NCBI RefSeq assembly: GCF_007845675.1
Contig: NZ_VOBR01000029.1
Location: 1 to 64,000, forward strand
Length of the DNA stretch: 64,000 nucleotides
Origin: Lentzea tibetensis
Lineage (GTDB): Bacteria > Actinomycetota > Actinomycetes > Mycobacteriales > Pseudonocardiaceae
Direction of reading: 5' to 3'
Positions within the stretch are counted from its first letter, which is position 1. Every line of letters begins with the position of its first letter. A program made the translations under genes and the position numbers. The notes below the pieces were generated by a model. That model was not told where the DNA came from, made no database searches, and saw only the letters and a program-made list of their open reading frames with translations. Positions 39,614 through 46,679 of the stretch are shown in pieces.

Positions 39614-39880
39614 GTGCCGTACACGCCGACCTTGGTGCTGGTCGCTCTCGGTTTGGTCGCCCTGATCGTGATCATGTCGAGAGTCATCCGATCCTTGCGC
39701 CGATTCACCAGCACACGCACTCTGGTGAATGACAGGGTCGGCGACGGTGTCGGTCTGCTGAAGGCGCGGTCCGCAGCGCTGAAGGTGGCCTTCGCCGAGC
39801 GGCGTCCGGATCAGGCCCGCAAGGGCATACCCCGCGTACGATCAACGGACCGGGGCAGACAGGAGGATCACCGTGCCTAA
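39614..39880 (+). CDS. Small membrane protein between pafC and tatA
   Basis: About 88 residues with one N-terminal membrane helix ([17 protein letters not shown]) followed by a basic cytoplasmic tail. No family recognised. Its position between pafC and tatA and its overlap with the tatA start (8 bp) suggest co-expression with the Tat genes. It has no visible ribosome site; the -10 element six bases upstream supports leaderless translation. Confidence 0.6.
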   Translation: MPYTPTLVLVALGLVALIVIMSRVIRSLRRFTSTRTLVNDRVGDGVGLLKARSAALKVAFAERRPDQARKGIPRVRSTDRGRQEDHRA

Positions 39881-40166
39881 CCTCGGACCCACCGAGCTGA
39901 TCATCATCGCCGTGGTGATCATTCTGCTGTTCGGTGCGAAGAAGCTGCCCGACATGGCCCGCTCGCTCGGCCGGTCGGCCAAGATCTTCAAGGCCGAGAC
40001 CAAGGGACTCCGCGACTCATCGGACTCGTCGGACGACTCGGCTCAGCCGCAGCAGGCACCCGTGCAGCAGCAGCCGCAGCAGCTCCCGCCTGCCCAGCCC
40101 GCTCCGCAGCAGCCGCAGGTCGCGCCGCCGATCGAGCAGACGCAGCAGAACAAGGCCAACAACTGA
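39873..40166 (+). CDS. tatA: Sec-independent translocase subunit TatA
   Basis: A 97-residue pore-forming subunit of the twin-arginine translocase. The N-terminal membrane helix begins [20 protein letters not shown], followed by [13 protein letters not shown], the conserved hinge and amphipathic helix. The C-terminal tail is very rich in Gln and Pro (about residues 56-97), as is common in actinobacteria. GTG start with GGAGG upstream. tatC follows after 37 bp; tatB is not here. Confidence 0.96.
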   Translation: MPNLGPTELIIIAVVIILLFGAKKLPDMARSLGRSAKIFKAETKGLRDSSDSSDDSAQPQQAPVQQQPQQLPPAQPAPQQPQVAPPIEQTQQNKANN

Positions 40167-40203
40167 CCTTGTCGGTCACTGACCTGTAAGGGCGGTTAGC
40201 GCG

Positions 40204-41220
40204 GTGGCAAGTCCGTTCCGGTGGTTTGCCGAGCGCCGGGAACGCGGCAAGCGCCGTCGGGGCAACTCCGACGGCACGATGTCGCTCAAAGAGCACCTCT
40301 ACGAGCTGCGGCACCGGCTCGGCCTGGCGCTGATGTTCGTCGCCGTCGGCGGCGTGTTCGGGTTCATCTGGTTCCAGACGAAGCTCGGCCCCATCCCGTC
40401 GCTGGGTGAGTTGCTGACGGGGCCGTACTGCCAGCCCGACCTGGCCAAGTACCGGGCGAACATCAGCAACGACGGCACGTGCAAGCTGCTGCAGACCGAG
40501 CCGTTCGAGATCTTCATGATCCAGCTGAAGGCGGGCACGGCCGCAGGCGCGGTGCTCCTCTGCCCGGCGTGGCTCTACCAGCTGTGGGCGTTCATCACGC
40601 CCGGTCTCTACTCGAAGGAGCGCAAGTTCGCTCGCACCTTCGTGCTCTTCGCGGCGATCCTGTTCGTCGCGGGCGCGGTGCTCGCGTACCTGGTGGTGCC
40701 CGAGGGCCTGAAGGTGCTGATGAGCTTCGGTGGCGACCAGTTCACGACGGCGCTCACCGGTAGCAAGTACATCTCGTTCGTCCTGACCCTGCTGCTGATC
40801 TTCGGCGTGAGCTTCGAGCTGCCGCTGCTCGTGGTCATGCTGAACCGGGCGGGGATCATCAGCTACGAGAAGCTGCACAAGTGGCGGCGCGGCCTGCTGA
40901 TGGGCCTGTTCGTGTTCGCAGCCATCGCGACGCCCGGCACGGACCCGATCTCGATGGTCGCGCTGGCGCTCGCGCTGACGGTGCTGTTCGAGATGGCCAT
41001 CCAGATCGCGCGCATCCACGACAAGCGCAAGGCCAAGGAACGGCTCGCGGAGGGCTGGGACGGCCTCGCGGACGACGAGGCGACGCCGTTCGACTACACG
41101 CCGTCCGACGCGGACGGCAAGGTCGAGGGCGAGCAGGTCGAGCCGATGGAGCCCGTGGAGCCTGTCGGGCCCGCCAAGTCGTCCGGCGATCGCCGGGTCA
41201 ACTACGACGACGCGACCTGA
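40204..41220 (+). CDS. tatC: Sec-independent translocase subunit TatC
   Basis: A 338-residue six-helix membrane protein that recognises twin-arginine signal peptides. The conserved N-terminal motif MSLKEHLYELRHRL and the periplasmic P-rich loop before helix 3 (CPAWLYQLWAFITPGLYSKE) are present, as is FGVSFELPLLVVML. The acidic C-terminal tail (about 285-338) is longer than in enterobacteria, as in other actinobacteria. GTG start. A hairpin follows the stop. Confidence 0.97.
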   Translation: MASPFRWFAERRERGKRRRGNSDGTMSLKEHLYELRHRLGLALMFVAVGGVFGFIWFQTKLGPIPSLGELLTGPYCQPDLAKYRANISNDGTCKLLQTEPFEIFMIQLKAGTAAGAVLLCPAWLYQLWAFITPGLYSKERKFARTFVLFAAILFVAGAVLAYLVVPEGLKVLMSFGGDQFTTALTGSKYISFVLTLLLIFGVSFELPLLVVMLNRAGIISYEKLHKWRRGLLMGLFVFAAIATPGTDPISMVALALALTVLFEMAIQIARIHDKRKAKERLAEGWDGLADDEATPFDYTPSDADGKVEGEQVEPMEPVEPVGPAKSSGDRRVNYDDAT

Positions 41221-41235
41221 TTCTCAGGCACGGAA

Positions 41236-41269
41236 CAGGGGTCGGGACTCGAGTCGAATCCCGGCCCTG
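41236..41269 (+). terminator. Hairpin after tatC
   Basis: CAGGGGTCGGGA (41236-41247) pairs with TCCCGGCCCTG (41259-41269) with one bulged base. No T-tract. The 138-bp gap otherwise shows only a possible -10 (TAGCTT, 41346-41351) seven bases before the next gene. Confidence 0.55.
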
Positions 41270-41358
41270 CTCTTGACCAGACCGCACTTCCCCAACTAGA
41301 TCGAATCGGAACTGTCGCGTGGCCTGACCTCGGTCAATCAGGTGCTAGCTTCCCGCGC

Positions 41359-42240
41359 ATGCCCGAAACCTGGTCGCACGCCGCGCTGCTGGTCTGTCCC
41401 GCCTCGGGCAAGGGGCGCGCGGCCAGGATGGCGGGCGCGACGGCGGCCGAACTGCGCGCGGGCGTGGCGAAGCTGGACCTGCACGTCGCCGAGTCCGCCG
41501 AGGGCACGCTGGCCATGGCGCACCGCGCCGTGGCCGACGGGGTGGACCTGCTGGTCGTGCTCGGCGGCGACGGGGCCGCGCACCTCGCGATGCAGGCCTG
41601 CGCGGGCACCACGACCACGCTCGGCATCGTTCCCGCGGGCACCGGCAACGACCTGGCCAACGCGGTCGGCACGACGTGCGTCGACGACGTGGTGCACGGC
41701 GAGCGCCGCACGCTGGACCTCGGCAGGCTGTCGACGGGGCAGTGGTTCGCGACGGTGCTGTGCGCCGGGTTCGACTCGGCGGTGAACGAGCGGGCGAACG
41801 CCATGCGCTGGCCCGCCGGTCCGCGTCGCTACGACCTCGCGATCCTCGCCGAGCTCGCCTCGCTGCGGGCCGCGCCGCTGGTGATCGAGACCGAGCACGG
41901 CACCGAGGAGCTGGAGGCGACGCTCGTCGCGGTCGGCAACACCCCGAACTACGGCGGCGGCATCCCGATCTGCCCCGAGGCGCGCGCGGACGACGGGCTG
42001 TTCGACGTGACCGTCGTGTCCAAGATGAGCCGGGCGGTGCTCGTGCGGATGCTGCCGACGCTGCGCACCGGACGTCACACCGAGCATCCGGCCGTGCGGA
42101 CGTTCCGGGCCAGGTCAGTGACCTTGTCGGGGGACAACGGCTGGGTCGGTTACGCGGACGGCGAGCGCCAGGCGCCCCTTCCGCTGTCGATGGAGACGGT
42201 CCCCGACGCGTTGACAGTTGTCTCCATACCTTCAGTGTGA
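41359..42240 (+). CDS. Diacylglycerol kinase-family lipid kinase
   Basis: A 293-residue YegS/DgkB-type kinase. The nucleotide motif is LVVLGGDGAAHLAM, followed by LGIVPAGTGNDLANA (substrate/nucleotide loop), GNTPNYGGGI and ARADDGLFDVTVV. It probably phosphorylates diacylglycerol or a related lipid at the membrane. It is the second DAGK-type protein in the window but lacks the PAP2 domain of the one at 32862-34265. It may be leaderless (TAGCTT seven bases upstream). Confidence 0.9.
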   Translation: MPETWSHAALLVCPASGKGRAARMAGATAAELRAGVAKLDLHVAESAEGTLAMAHRAVADGVDLLVVLGGDGAAHLAMQACAGTTTTLGIVPAGTGNDLANAVGTTCVDDVVHGERRTLDLGRLSTGQWFATVLCAGFDSAVNERANAMRWPAGPRRYDLAILAELASLRAAPLVIETEHGTEELEATLVAVGNTPNYGGGIPICPEARADDGLFDVTVVSKMSRAVLVRMLPTLRTGRHTEHPAVRTFRARSVTLSGDNGWVGYADGERQAPLPLSMETVPDALTVVSIPSV

Positions 42241-42267
42241 ACTGAACGTAATCCACTCCTCACACGG

Positions 42268-42290
42268 TTGTCGGTGCGATGTGAAAGCCT
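42268..42290 (+). promoter_or_regulatory. RecA-NDp/PafBC-like promoter of helY
   Basis: TTGTCGGTG (42268-42276), eight bases, then AAGCCT (42285-42290). The upstream half is a perfect match to the PafBC promoter class and the spacing is exact; the -10 differs only in its first base. The GTG of helY follows after six bases. Confidence 0.5.
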
Positions 42291-42296
42291 TGAGGG

Positions 42297-45038
42297 GTGT
42301 CAGGTGCTTCGCGGTCCCCGGCCCAGGCCTACGCCGACTCACGTCGCCGCTCAGCCAGGCCCAAGCTGACCGACTTCGGTTCAGTGATCTCGTTCGAGCT
42401 CGACCCCTTCCAGCGTGAGTCGTGCGAGGCGCTGGAGGACGGCCACGGCGTCCTCGTGTGCGCCCCGACCGGTGCGGGCAAGACGGTCGTCGGCGAGTTC
42501 GCGGTGCACCTGGCCCTCTCCGAGGGCCGCAAGTGCTTCTACACGACGCCCATCAAGGCGCTGTCGAACCAGAAGTTCGCGGACCTCACCGCGCGGTACG
42601 GCGCGGAGAGCGTCGGCCTGCTGACCGGTGACACGAGCGTGAACGGCAACGCGCCGGTCGTCGTCATGACGACCGAGGTGCTCCGCAACATGCTCTACGC
42701 GGGCTCCAGCACGCTGAACGGCCTCGCGTACGTCGTGATGGACGAGGTGCACTACCTCGCGGACCGGTTCCGCGGCCCGGTGTGGGAGGAGGTGATCCTG
42801 CACCTGCCCGAGCACGTGCAGCTGGTCAGCCTCTCCGCGACCGTCAGCAACGCCGAGGAGTTCGGCGAGTGGCTGGTCGAGGTGCGCGGCGACACGACGG
42901 TCGTGGTCGACGAGCACCGGCCGGTCCCGCTGTGGCAGCACATGATCGTCGGCAACAAGATGCTCGACCTGTTCGAGGGCGACGAGACGCACGCGCGCAT
43001 CAACTCGCAGGTGCTGCGGCAGACCGAGGAGCTGGCGCGCTACCACGTGCCGTGGAGCCGCGGCCGCAAGCAGAACGGCGGCCGCCCGCCGCGCAACACC
43101 GGCTTCAAGCCGCCGTCGCGCACCGACATGATCCAGCGGCTCGACCAGGCGAGCCTGCTGCCCGCGATCGTGTTCGTGTTCAGCCGCGCGGGCTGCGACG
43201 CGGCGGTCGCGCAGACCGCGCGTGCCGGGCTGCGGCTCAACACGCCAGAGGAGGCCGACGAGGTCCGCCTCGTCATCGACGAGAAGACGCGCGACCTGCC
43301 CGAGGCCGACCTGACGGTGCTGGGCTACTGGGAGTGGCGCGAGGCGCTGGAGCGCGGCATCGCGTCGCACCACGCCGGCCTGCTGCCCGCGTTCAAGGAG
43401 ACCGTCGAGGAGCTGTTCGTCCGCGGCCTGGTCAAGGTCGTGTTCGCGACCGAGACGCTCGCACTGGGCATCAACATGCCCGCGCGCACGGTCGTGCTGG
43501 AGAAGCTCGTCAAGTACAACGGCGAGGCGCACGTCGACCTCACGCCGGGCGAGTACACCCAGCTCACCGGCCGTGCCGGGCGGCGAGGCATCGACGTCGA
43601 GGGCCACGCGGTGGTCGTGTGGCAGCCGGGCATCGACCCCAAGCAGGTCGGCGGTCTCGCGTCGACCCGCACGTACCCGCTGCGCTCGTCGTTCCGGCCC
43701 GGCTACAACATGGCCGTCAACCTGGTGAACCAGCTCGGCGCGTCCGCCGCACGCGAGATCCTGGAGCAGTCGTTCGCGCAGTTCCAGGCGGACCGCTCGG
43801 TCGTCGGCCTGTCGCGGCGGATCGACCGCAACCGCGAGGCGCTGTCGGGCTACGCCGAGTCCATGAGCTGCCACCTCGGCGACTTCACCGAGTACGCGAA
43901 CCTGCGCCGCCGGGTCGGCGACCGGGAGAAGACGCTCGCGAAGCAGAACACCAACGCGCGGCGCATCGAGGCGGCCAAGTCGCTGGAGCGGCTGCGCAAG
44001 GGCGACGTCATCGCGGTGCCGTCCGGGCGCCGGTCCGGCCTCGCGATCGTGATCGACCCCGGCCTGGAGCCGCTGGGCGAGGCGCGGCCGCTCGTGCTGA
44101 CCGAGGACAGGTGGGCGGGCAGGCTGTCCGCGGCCGACTTCCCGGCTCCGGTCGAGGTGCTCGGGCACGTGCGACTGCCCCGCGTGGTCGACGTGCGTTC
44201 GCCCAAGTCGCGGCGCGACCTGGCGTCCACGCTGCGCAACACCGGCATCCAGCTGCCGTCGGGCAAGCGCCGCCGAACGTCCCCGGACGACGACGCCGAA
44301 CTGGCGACGCTGCGGCGCGCGCTGCGGGCGCACCCGTGCCACGGCTGCGAGCAGCGCGAGGACCACGCCCGCTGGGGAGAGCGCTACCACCGGCTGCTGT
44401 CGGAGACCGAGCAGCTGGAGCGCAAGGTCTCGGCGACGACGCACTCGCTGGCGCGCCAGTTCGACCGCATCCGCGCGTTGCTGCGGCAGCGCGGCTACCT
44501 CAGCGGGGACGACGCGATCACCGAGCACGGAAAGCGGCTGACCAGGCTCTACAGCGAGTCGGACCTGCTGGCGGCCGAGTGCCTGCGGCACGGCGTGTGG
44601 AAGGGCCTGGGCCCGGCCGAGCTCGCCGCCGTCGTGTCGTCGCTGGTGTACGAGGCGCGCCGGGACGGCATGGTCGACCAGACCCTGCCGCAGGGCCAGG
44701 TGTCGGACGCGATGACGGCCACGATCCGGCTGTGGGCGGAGATCGAGGACGACGAGCGCGGCCACAAGCTGGAGCGCACGACCCGCCAGCCGGACGCGGG
44801 TTTCGCGTGGCCGGTGTACCGGTGGGCGCGCGGCGAGTCGCTGGAGAAGGTGCTCAGCGCGGCCGAGGCGAACGGCAACGAGCTGGGCGCGGGCGACTTC
44901 GTCCGGTGGTGCCGCCAGGTGATCGACCTGCTGGACCAGATCCGCGACGTGGTCGGCGGCAAGGATCCGGTGGGTGCGGCGGCCGCCAAGGCGGTCGACG
45001 CGCTGCGCCGGGGCGTGGTGGCCATGGCCACGGTCTGA
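42297..45038 (+). CDS. helY: Ski2/Mtr4-like DEVH-box helicase HelY
   Basis: A 913-residue RNA/DNA helicase. Motif I is APTGAGKTVVGEF, motif Ia TTPIKALSNQK, motif II DEVHYLAD, motif III LSATVSN, and the second RecA domain has ATETLALGINMPARTVV and QLTGRAGRRG. The C-terminal Ski2-type helical domain (about 540-910) includes a CxxC-like HPCHGCEQ. It is in its conserved place next to tatC and the DUF4333 gene. The PafBC-like promoter suggests induction by DNA damage. GTG start; no separate ribosome site. Confidence 0.95.
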   Translation: MSGASRSPAQAYADSRRRSARPKLTDFGSVISFELDPFQRESCEALEDGHGVLVCAPTGAGKTVVGEFAVHLALSEGRKCFYTTPIKALSNQKFADLTARYGAESVGLLTGDTSVNGNAPVVVMTTEVLRNMLYAGSSTLNGLAYVVMDEVHYLADRFRGPVWEEVILHLPEHVQLVSLSATVSNAEEFGEWLVEVRGDTTVVVDEHRPVPLWQHMIVGNKMLDLFEGDETHARINSQVLRQTEELARYHVPWSRGRKQNGGRPPRNTGFKPPSRTDMIQRLDQASLLPAIVFVFSRAGCDAAVAQTARAGLRLNTPEEADEVRLVIDEKTRDLPEADLTVLGYWEWREALERGIASHHAGLLPAFKETVEELFVRGLVKVVFATETLALGINMPARTVVLEKLVKYNGEAHVDLTPGEYTQLTGRAGRRGIDVEGHAVVVWQPGIDPKQVGGLASTRTYPLRSSFRPGYNMAVNLVNQLGASAAREILEQSFAQFQADRSVVGLSRRIDRNREALSGYAESMSCHLGDFTEYANLRRRVGDREKTLAKQNTNARRIEAAKSLERLRKGDVIAVPSGRRSGLAIVIDPGLEPLGEARPLVLTEDRWAGRLSAADFPAPVEVLGHVRLPRVVDVRSPKSRRDLASTLRNTGIQLPSGKRRRTSPDDDAELATLRRALRAHPCHGCEQREDHARWGERYHRLLSETEQLERKVSATTHSLARQFDRIRALLRQRGYLSGDDAITEHGKRLTRLYSESDLLAAECLRHGVWKGLGPAELAAVVSSLVYEARRDGMVDQTLPQGQVSDAMTATIRLWAEIEDDERGHKLERTTRQPDAGFAWPVYRWARGESLEKVLSAAEANGNELGAGDFVRWCRQVIDLLDQIRDVVGGKDPVGAAAAKAVDALRRGVVAMATV

Positions 45039-45122
45039 CAAAGGTTTCGTGCGTCGGAGTACGGGCGATGCGATCAGTGTGGTTGGATCGCGCCGGAAAT
45101 GTTGTGAACACGGAGGTCGAGC

Positions 45123-45791
45123 ATGAGCAGCCCGTACGGACCGTCCGGAGGGAACGATCCGCAGCAGCAGTGGGGCCAGCAGCCCTACGGTGGCGGTTAC
45201 CCCGGCACCCCGTCCGGCGGATTCCCGGCTCAGAACCCGTACGGCCAGCCCCAGCAGCCCGGTCAGCCGCAGCCTGGTCAGCCGCAGCCTGGTCAGCAGC
45301 CGTACCCCGGTTACGACCCGAACCAGCAGCAACAGCAGAACCCGTACGCCCAGCCCGGCCAGCAGCAGCCCTACGGCCAGCCGGACCCGTACGGCCAGCA
45401 GACGCAGCAGTACGGCGTCCCCGGCCAGTTCGGTCCTCCCGGGCAGTACGGTCCGCCGCCGCAGCAGAAGAAGTCCAGCGCGATCATCTGGGTCGTCGTC
45501 GCCGTCGCCGTGCTGATCATCGGCGCGGTGGCGTTCACCGGCTTCGTGTCGCCCGCCTTCTTCAAGAAGAAGATCTTCGACAACACCGCCGTGCAGAACG
45601 GCATCGTGAAGATCCTCAAGGACGAGTACAAGATCTCGGACGTCGGCAGCGCGTCCTGCGCCGGTGAGAACGAGGTCAAGCCCAACACCTCGTTCAACTG
45701 CAAGGTGCAGGTCGGCGGCAAGGACAAGACGGTCAAGATCACCGTCAAGACCGAGGACGGCGAGTACGAGGTCGGCCAGCCGACCGGCTGA
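45123..45791 (+). CDS. DUF4333 membrane protein with Pro/Gln-rich N-terminus (Rv2091c-like)
   Basis: A 222-residue protein. Residues 1-115 are low-complexity Tyr/Pro/Gln/Gly-rich repeats (GQPQPG units, YGQPQQP), one membrane helix is at about 119-142 (AIIWVVVAVAVLIIGAVAF), and the exported C-terminal ~75 residues match the DUF4333 pattern with two Cys (GSASCAGENEV, FNCKVQVGG). Its place after helY matches Rv2091c of M. tuberculosis. GGAGG site before the ATG. Function unknown; a cell-envelope role is plausible. Confidence 0.85.
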   Translation: MSSPYGPSGGNDPQQQWGQQPYGGGYPGTPSGGFPAQNPYGQPQQPGQPQPGQPQPGQQPYPGYDPNQQQQQNPYAQPGQQQPYGQPDPYGQQTQQYGVPGQFGPPGQYGPPPQQKKSSAIIWVVVAVAVLIIGAVAFTGFVSPAFFKKKIFDNTAVQNGIVKILKDEYKISDVGSASCAGENEVKPNTSFNCKVQVGGKDKTVKITVKTEDGEYEVGQPTG

Positions 45792-45810
45792 ACCGGAAAT
45801 TTCCGCACGC

Positions 45811-45836
45811 GGGGAGTCCTCTTCGGAGGGCTCCCC
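45811..45836 (+). terminator. Terminator before the first modular-repeat gene
   Basis: GGGGAG-TC-CTC-TTCG-GAG-GG-CTCCCC forms a UUCG-capped stem. A near-copy (46597-46622) stands before the second modular gene, so the intergenic unit was duplicated with the gene. Confidence 0.8.
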
Positions 45837-45884
45837 TTCGTGTTTGCGCAGGTAGTCTCGATGTGGATCACTGGGGGTGAACGC

Positions 45885-46571
45885 ATGGGGGACTTCCACG
45901 CCGGATCGGCGGAGGCAGCCGGGTACCAGTACTTCGCGATCTTCAACGAGACCGCCGACGTGCTCGACCTCGACAACGCGTACCTGGTCGTCCGCTCCTC
46001 GTCGCTGTCCGGCGAGGAGGCCTTCACCGGGAACCTGCTGTGGGAGCGGACGGAGAAGTTGTTCCGGCTCCGCGACGGCCACGACTGGGAAGAGGAGTAC
46101 GTGGCGATCAGCCCGGCCGAGGCGGAGCGCCTCAACCGGAAGATCGCCGAGCGGTGGCACGCGTACCGGCGCTACCGCCTGATCACCGCGGACGGTGCGC
46201 CGCTCGCGCTGGCGCGGATCACCGGGGAGACCGAGCACGCGTTCACCGGTGGGCCGGCGTGGATGTTGTCGGACCTGCTGAGCCGCGCGCCCCAGGAGCT
46301 GACGTGGACGGTCGAGGACGTCGATCCCGAGCGCGTCACCGAGCTCATGGCCGGGCTGGTTCGGCAGAGCCGGAACTTGAGGCGGCACAAGGACTTCCCG
46401 GCGGGCTACGCGGTGTTCCGGCGGCCGGTCGACGTGCTGGACCTCGACTCGGCGCGGCGGGTGGTGGGCGAGCCTGGGCCGGATGACGCGGTGACGGTGC
46501 CGATCAACGCGCCGGAAGCGGACCGCCTCCGGCTCAGGATCTCGGCCAGAGAGGCGACGCACGGCGGCTGA
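45885..46571 (+). CDS. Unrecognised modular-repeat protein, three modules
   Basis: I do not recognise this family. The 228-residue product has no signal peptide or membrane helix. It contains three related modules: A (YFAIFNETADVLDLDNAYLV to ISPAEAERLNRKIAERW), B (RYRLITADGAPLALARITG to DPERVTELMAGLV) and a short A' (GYAVFRRPVDVLDLDSARRV to EADRLRLRI). The same A-B-A' order occurs inside the larger neighbour, so this gene looks like a duplicated segment of it. ATG start with GGGGGTG upstream. It lies in an insertion between otherwise conserved neighbours. Confidence 0.75.
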   Translation: MGDFHAGSAEAAGYQYFAIFNETADVLDLDNAYLVVRSSSLSGEEAFTGNLLWERTEKLFRLRDGHDWEEEYVAISPAEAERLNRKIAERWHAYRRYRLITADGAPLALARITGETEHAFTGGPAWMLSDLLSRAPQELTWTVEDVDPERVTELMAGLVRQSRNLRRHKDFPAGYAVFRRPVDVLDLDSARRVVGEPGPDDAVTVPINAPEADRLRLRISAREATHGG

Positions 46572-46596
46572 TCGGTGGAAGTACGCGATCTCACAA

Positions 46597-46622
46597 CGGG
46601 AGTCCTCTTCAAGGGGCTCCCG
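46597..46622 (+). terminator. Duplicated terminator before the large modular-repeat gene
   Basis: CGGGAG-TCCTC-TTCAAGGGG-CTCCCG, with the same AGTCCTCTTC core as 45811-45836. It is followed by a possible -10 (TAAGAT) and GGGGGG before the GTG at 46680, mirroring the layout before the first gene. Confidence 0.7.
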
Positions 46623-46679
46623 TTTCGCGTTCCCGGCGGTAAGATCAAGTGTCCAATGCGGACTGGCTGGGGGGCCGAC

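Noticed and set aside
40169-40192. TTGTCGGTC before tatC as another PafBC promoter
   Set aside because: The last base of the element differs, the spacer is nine instead of eight, and the -10 (TAAGGG) lacks the final T.
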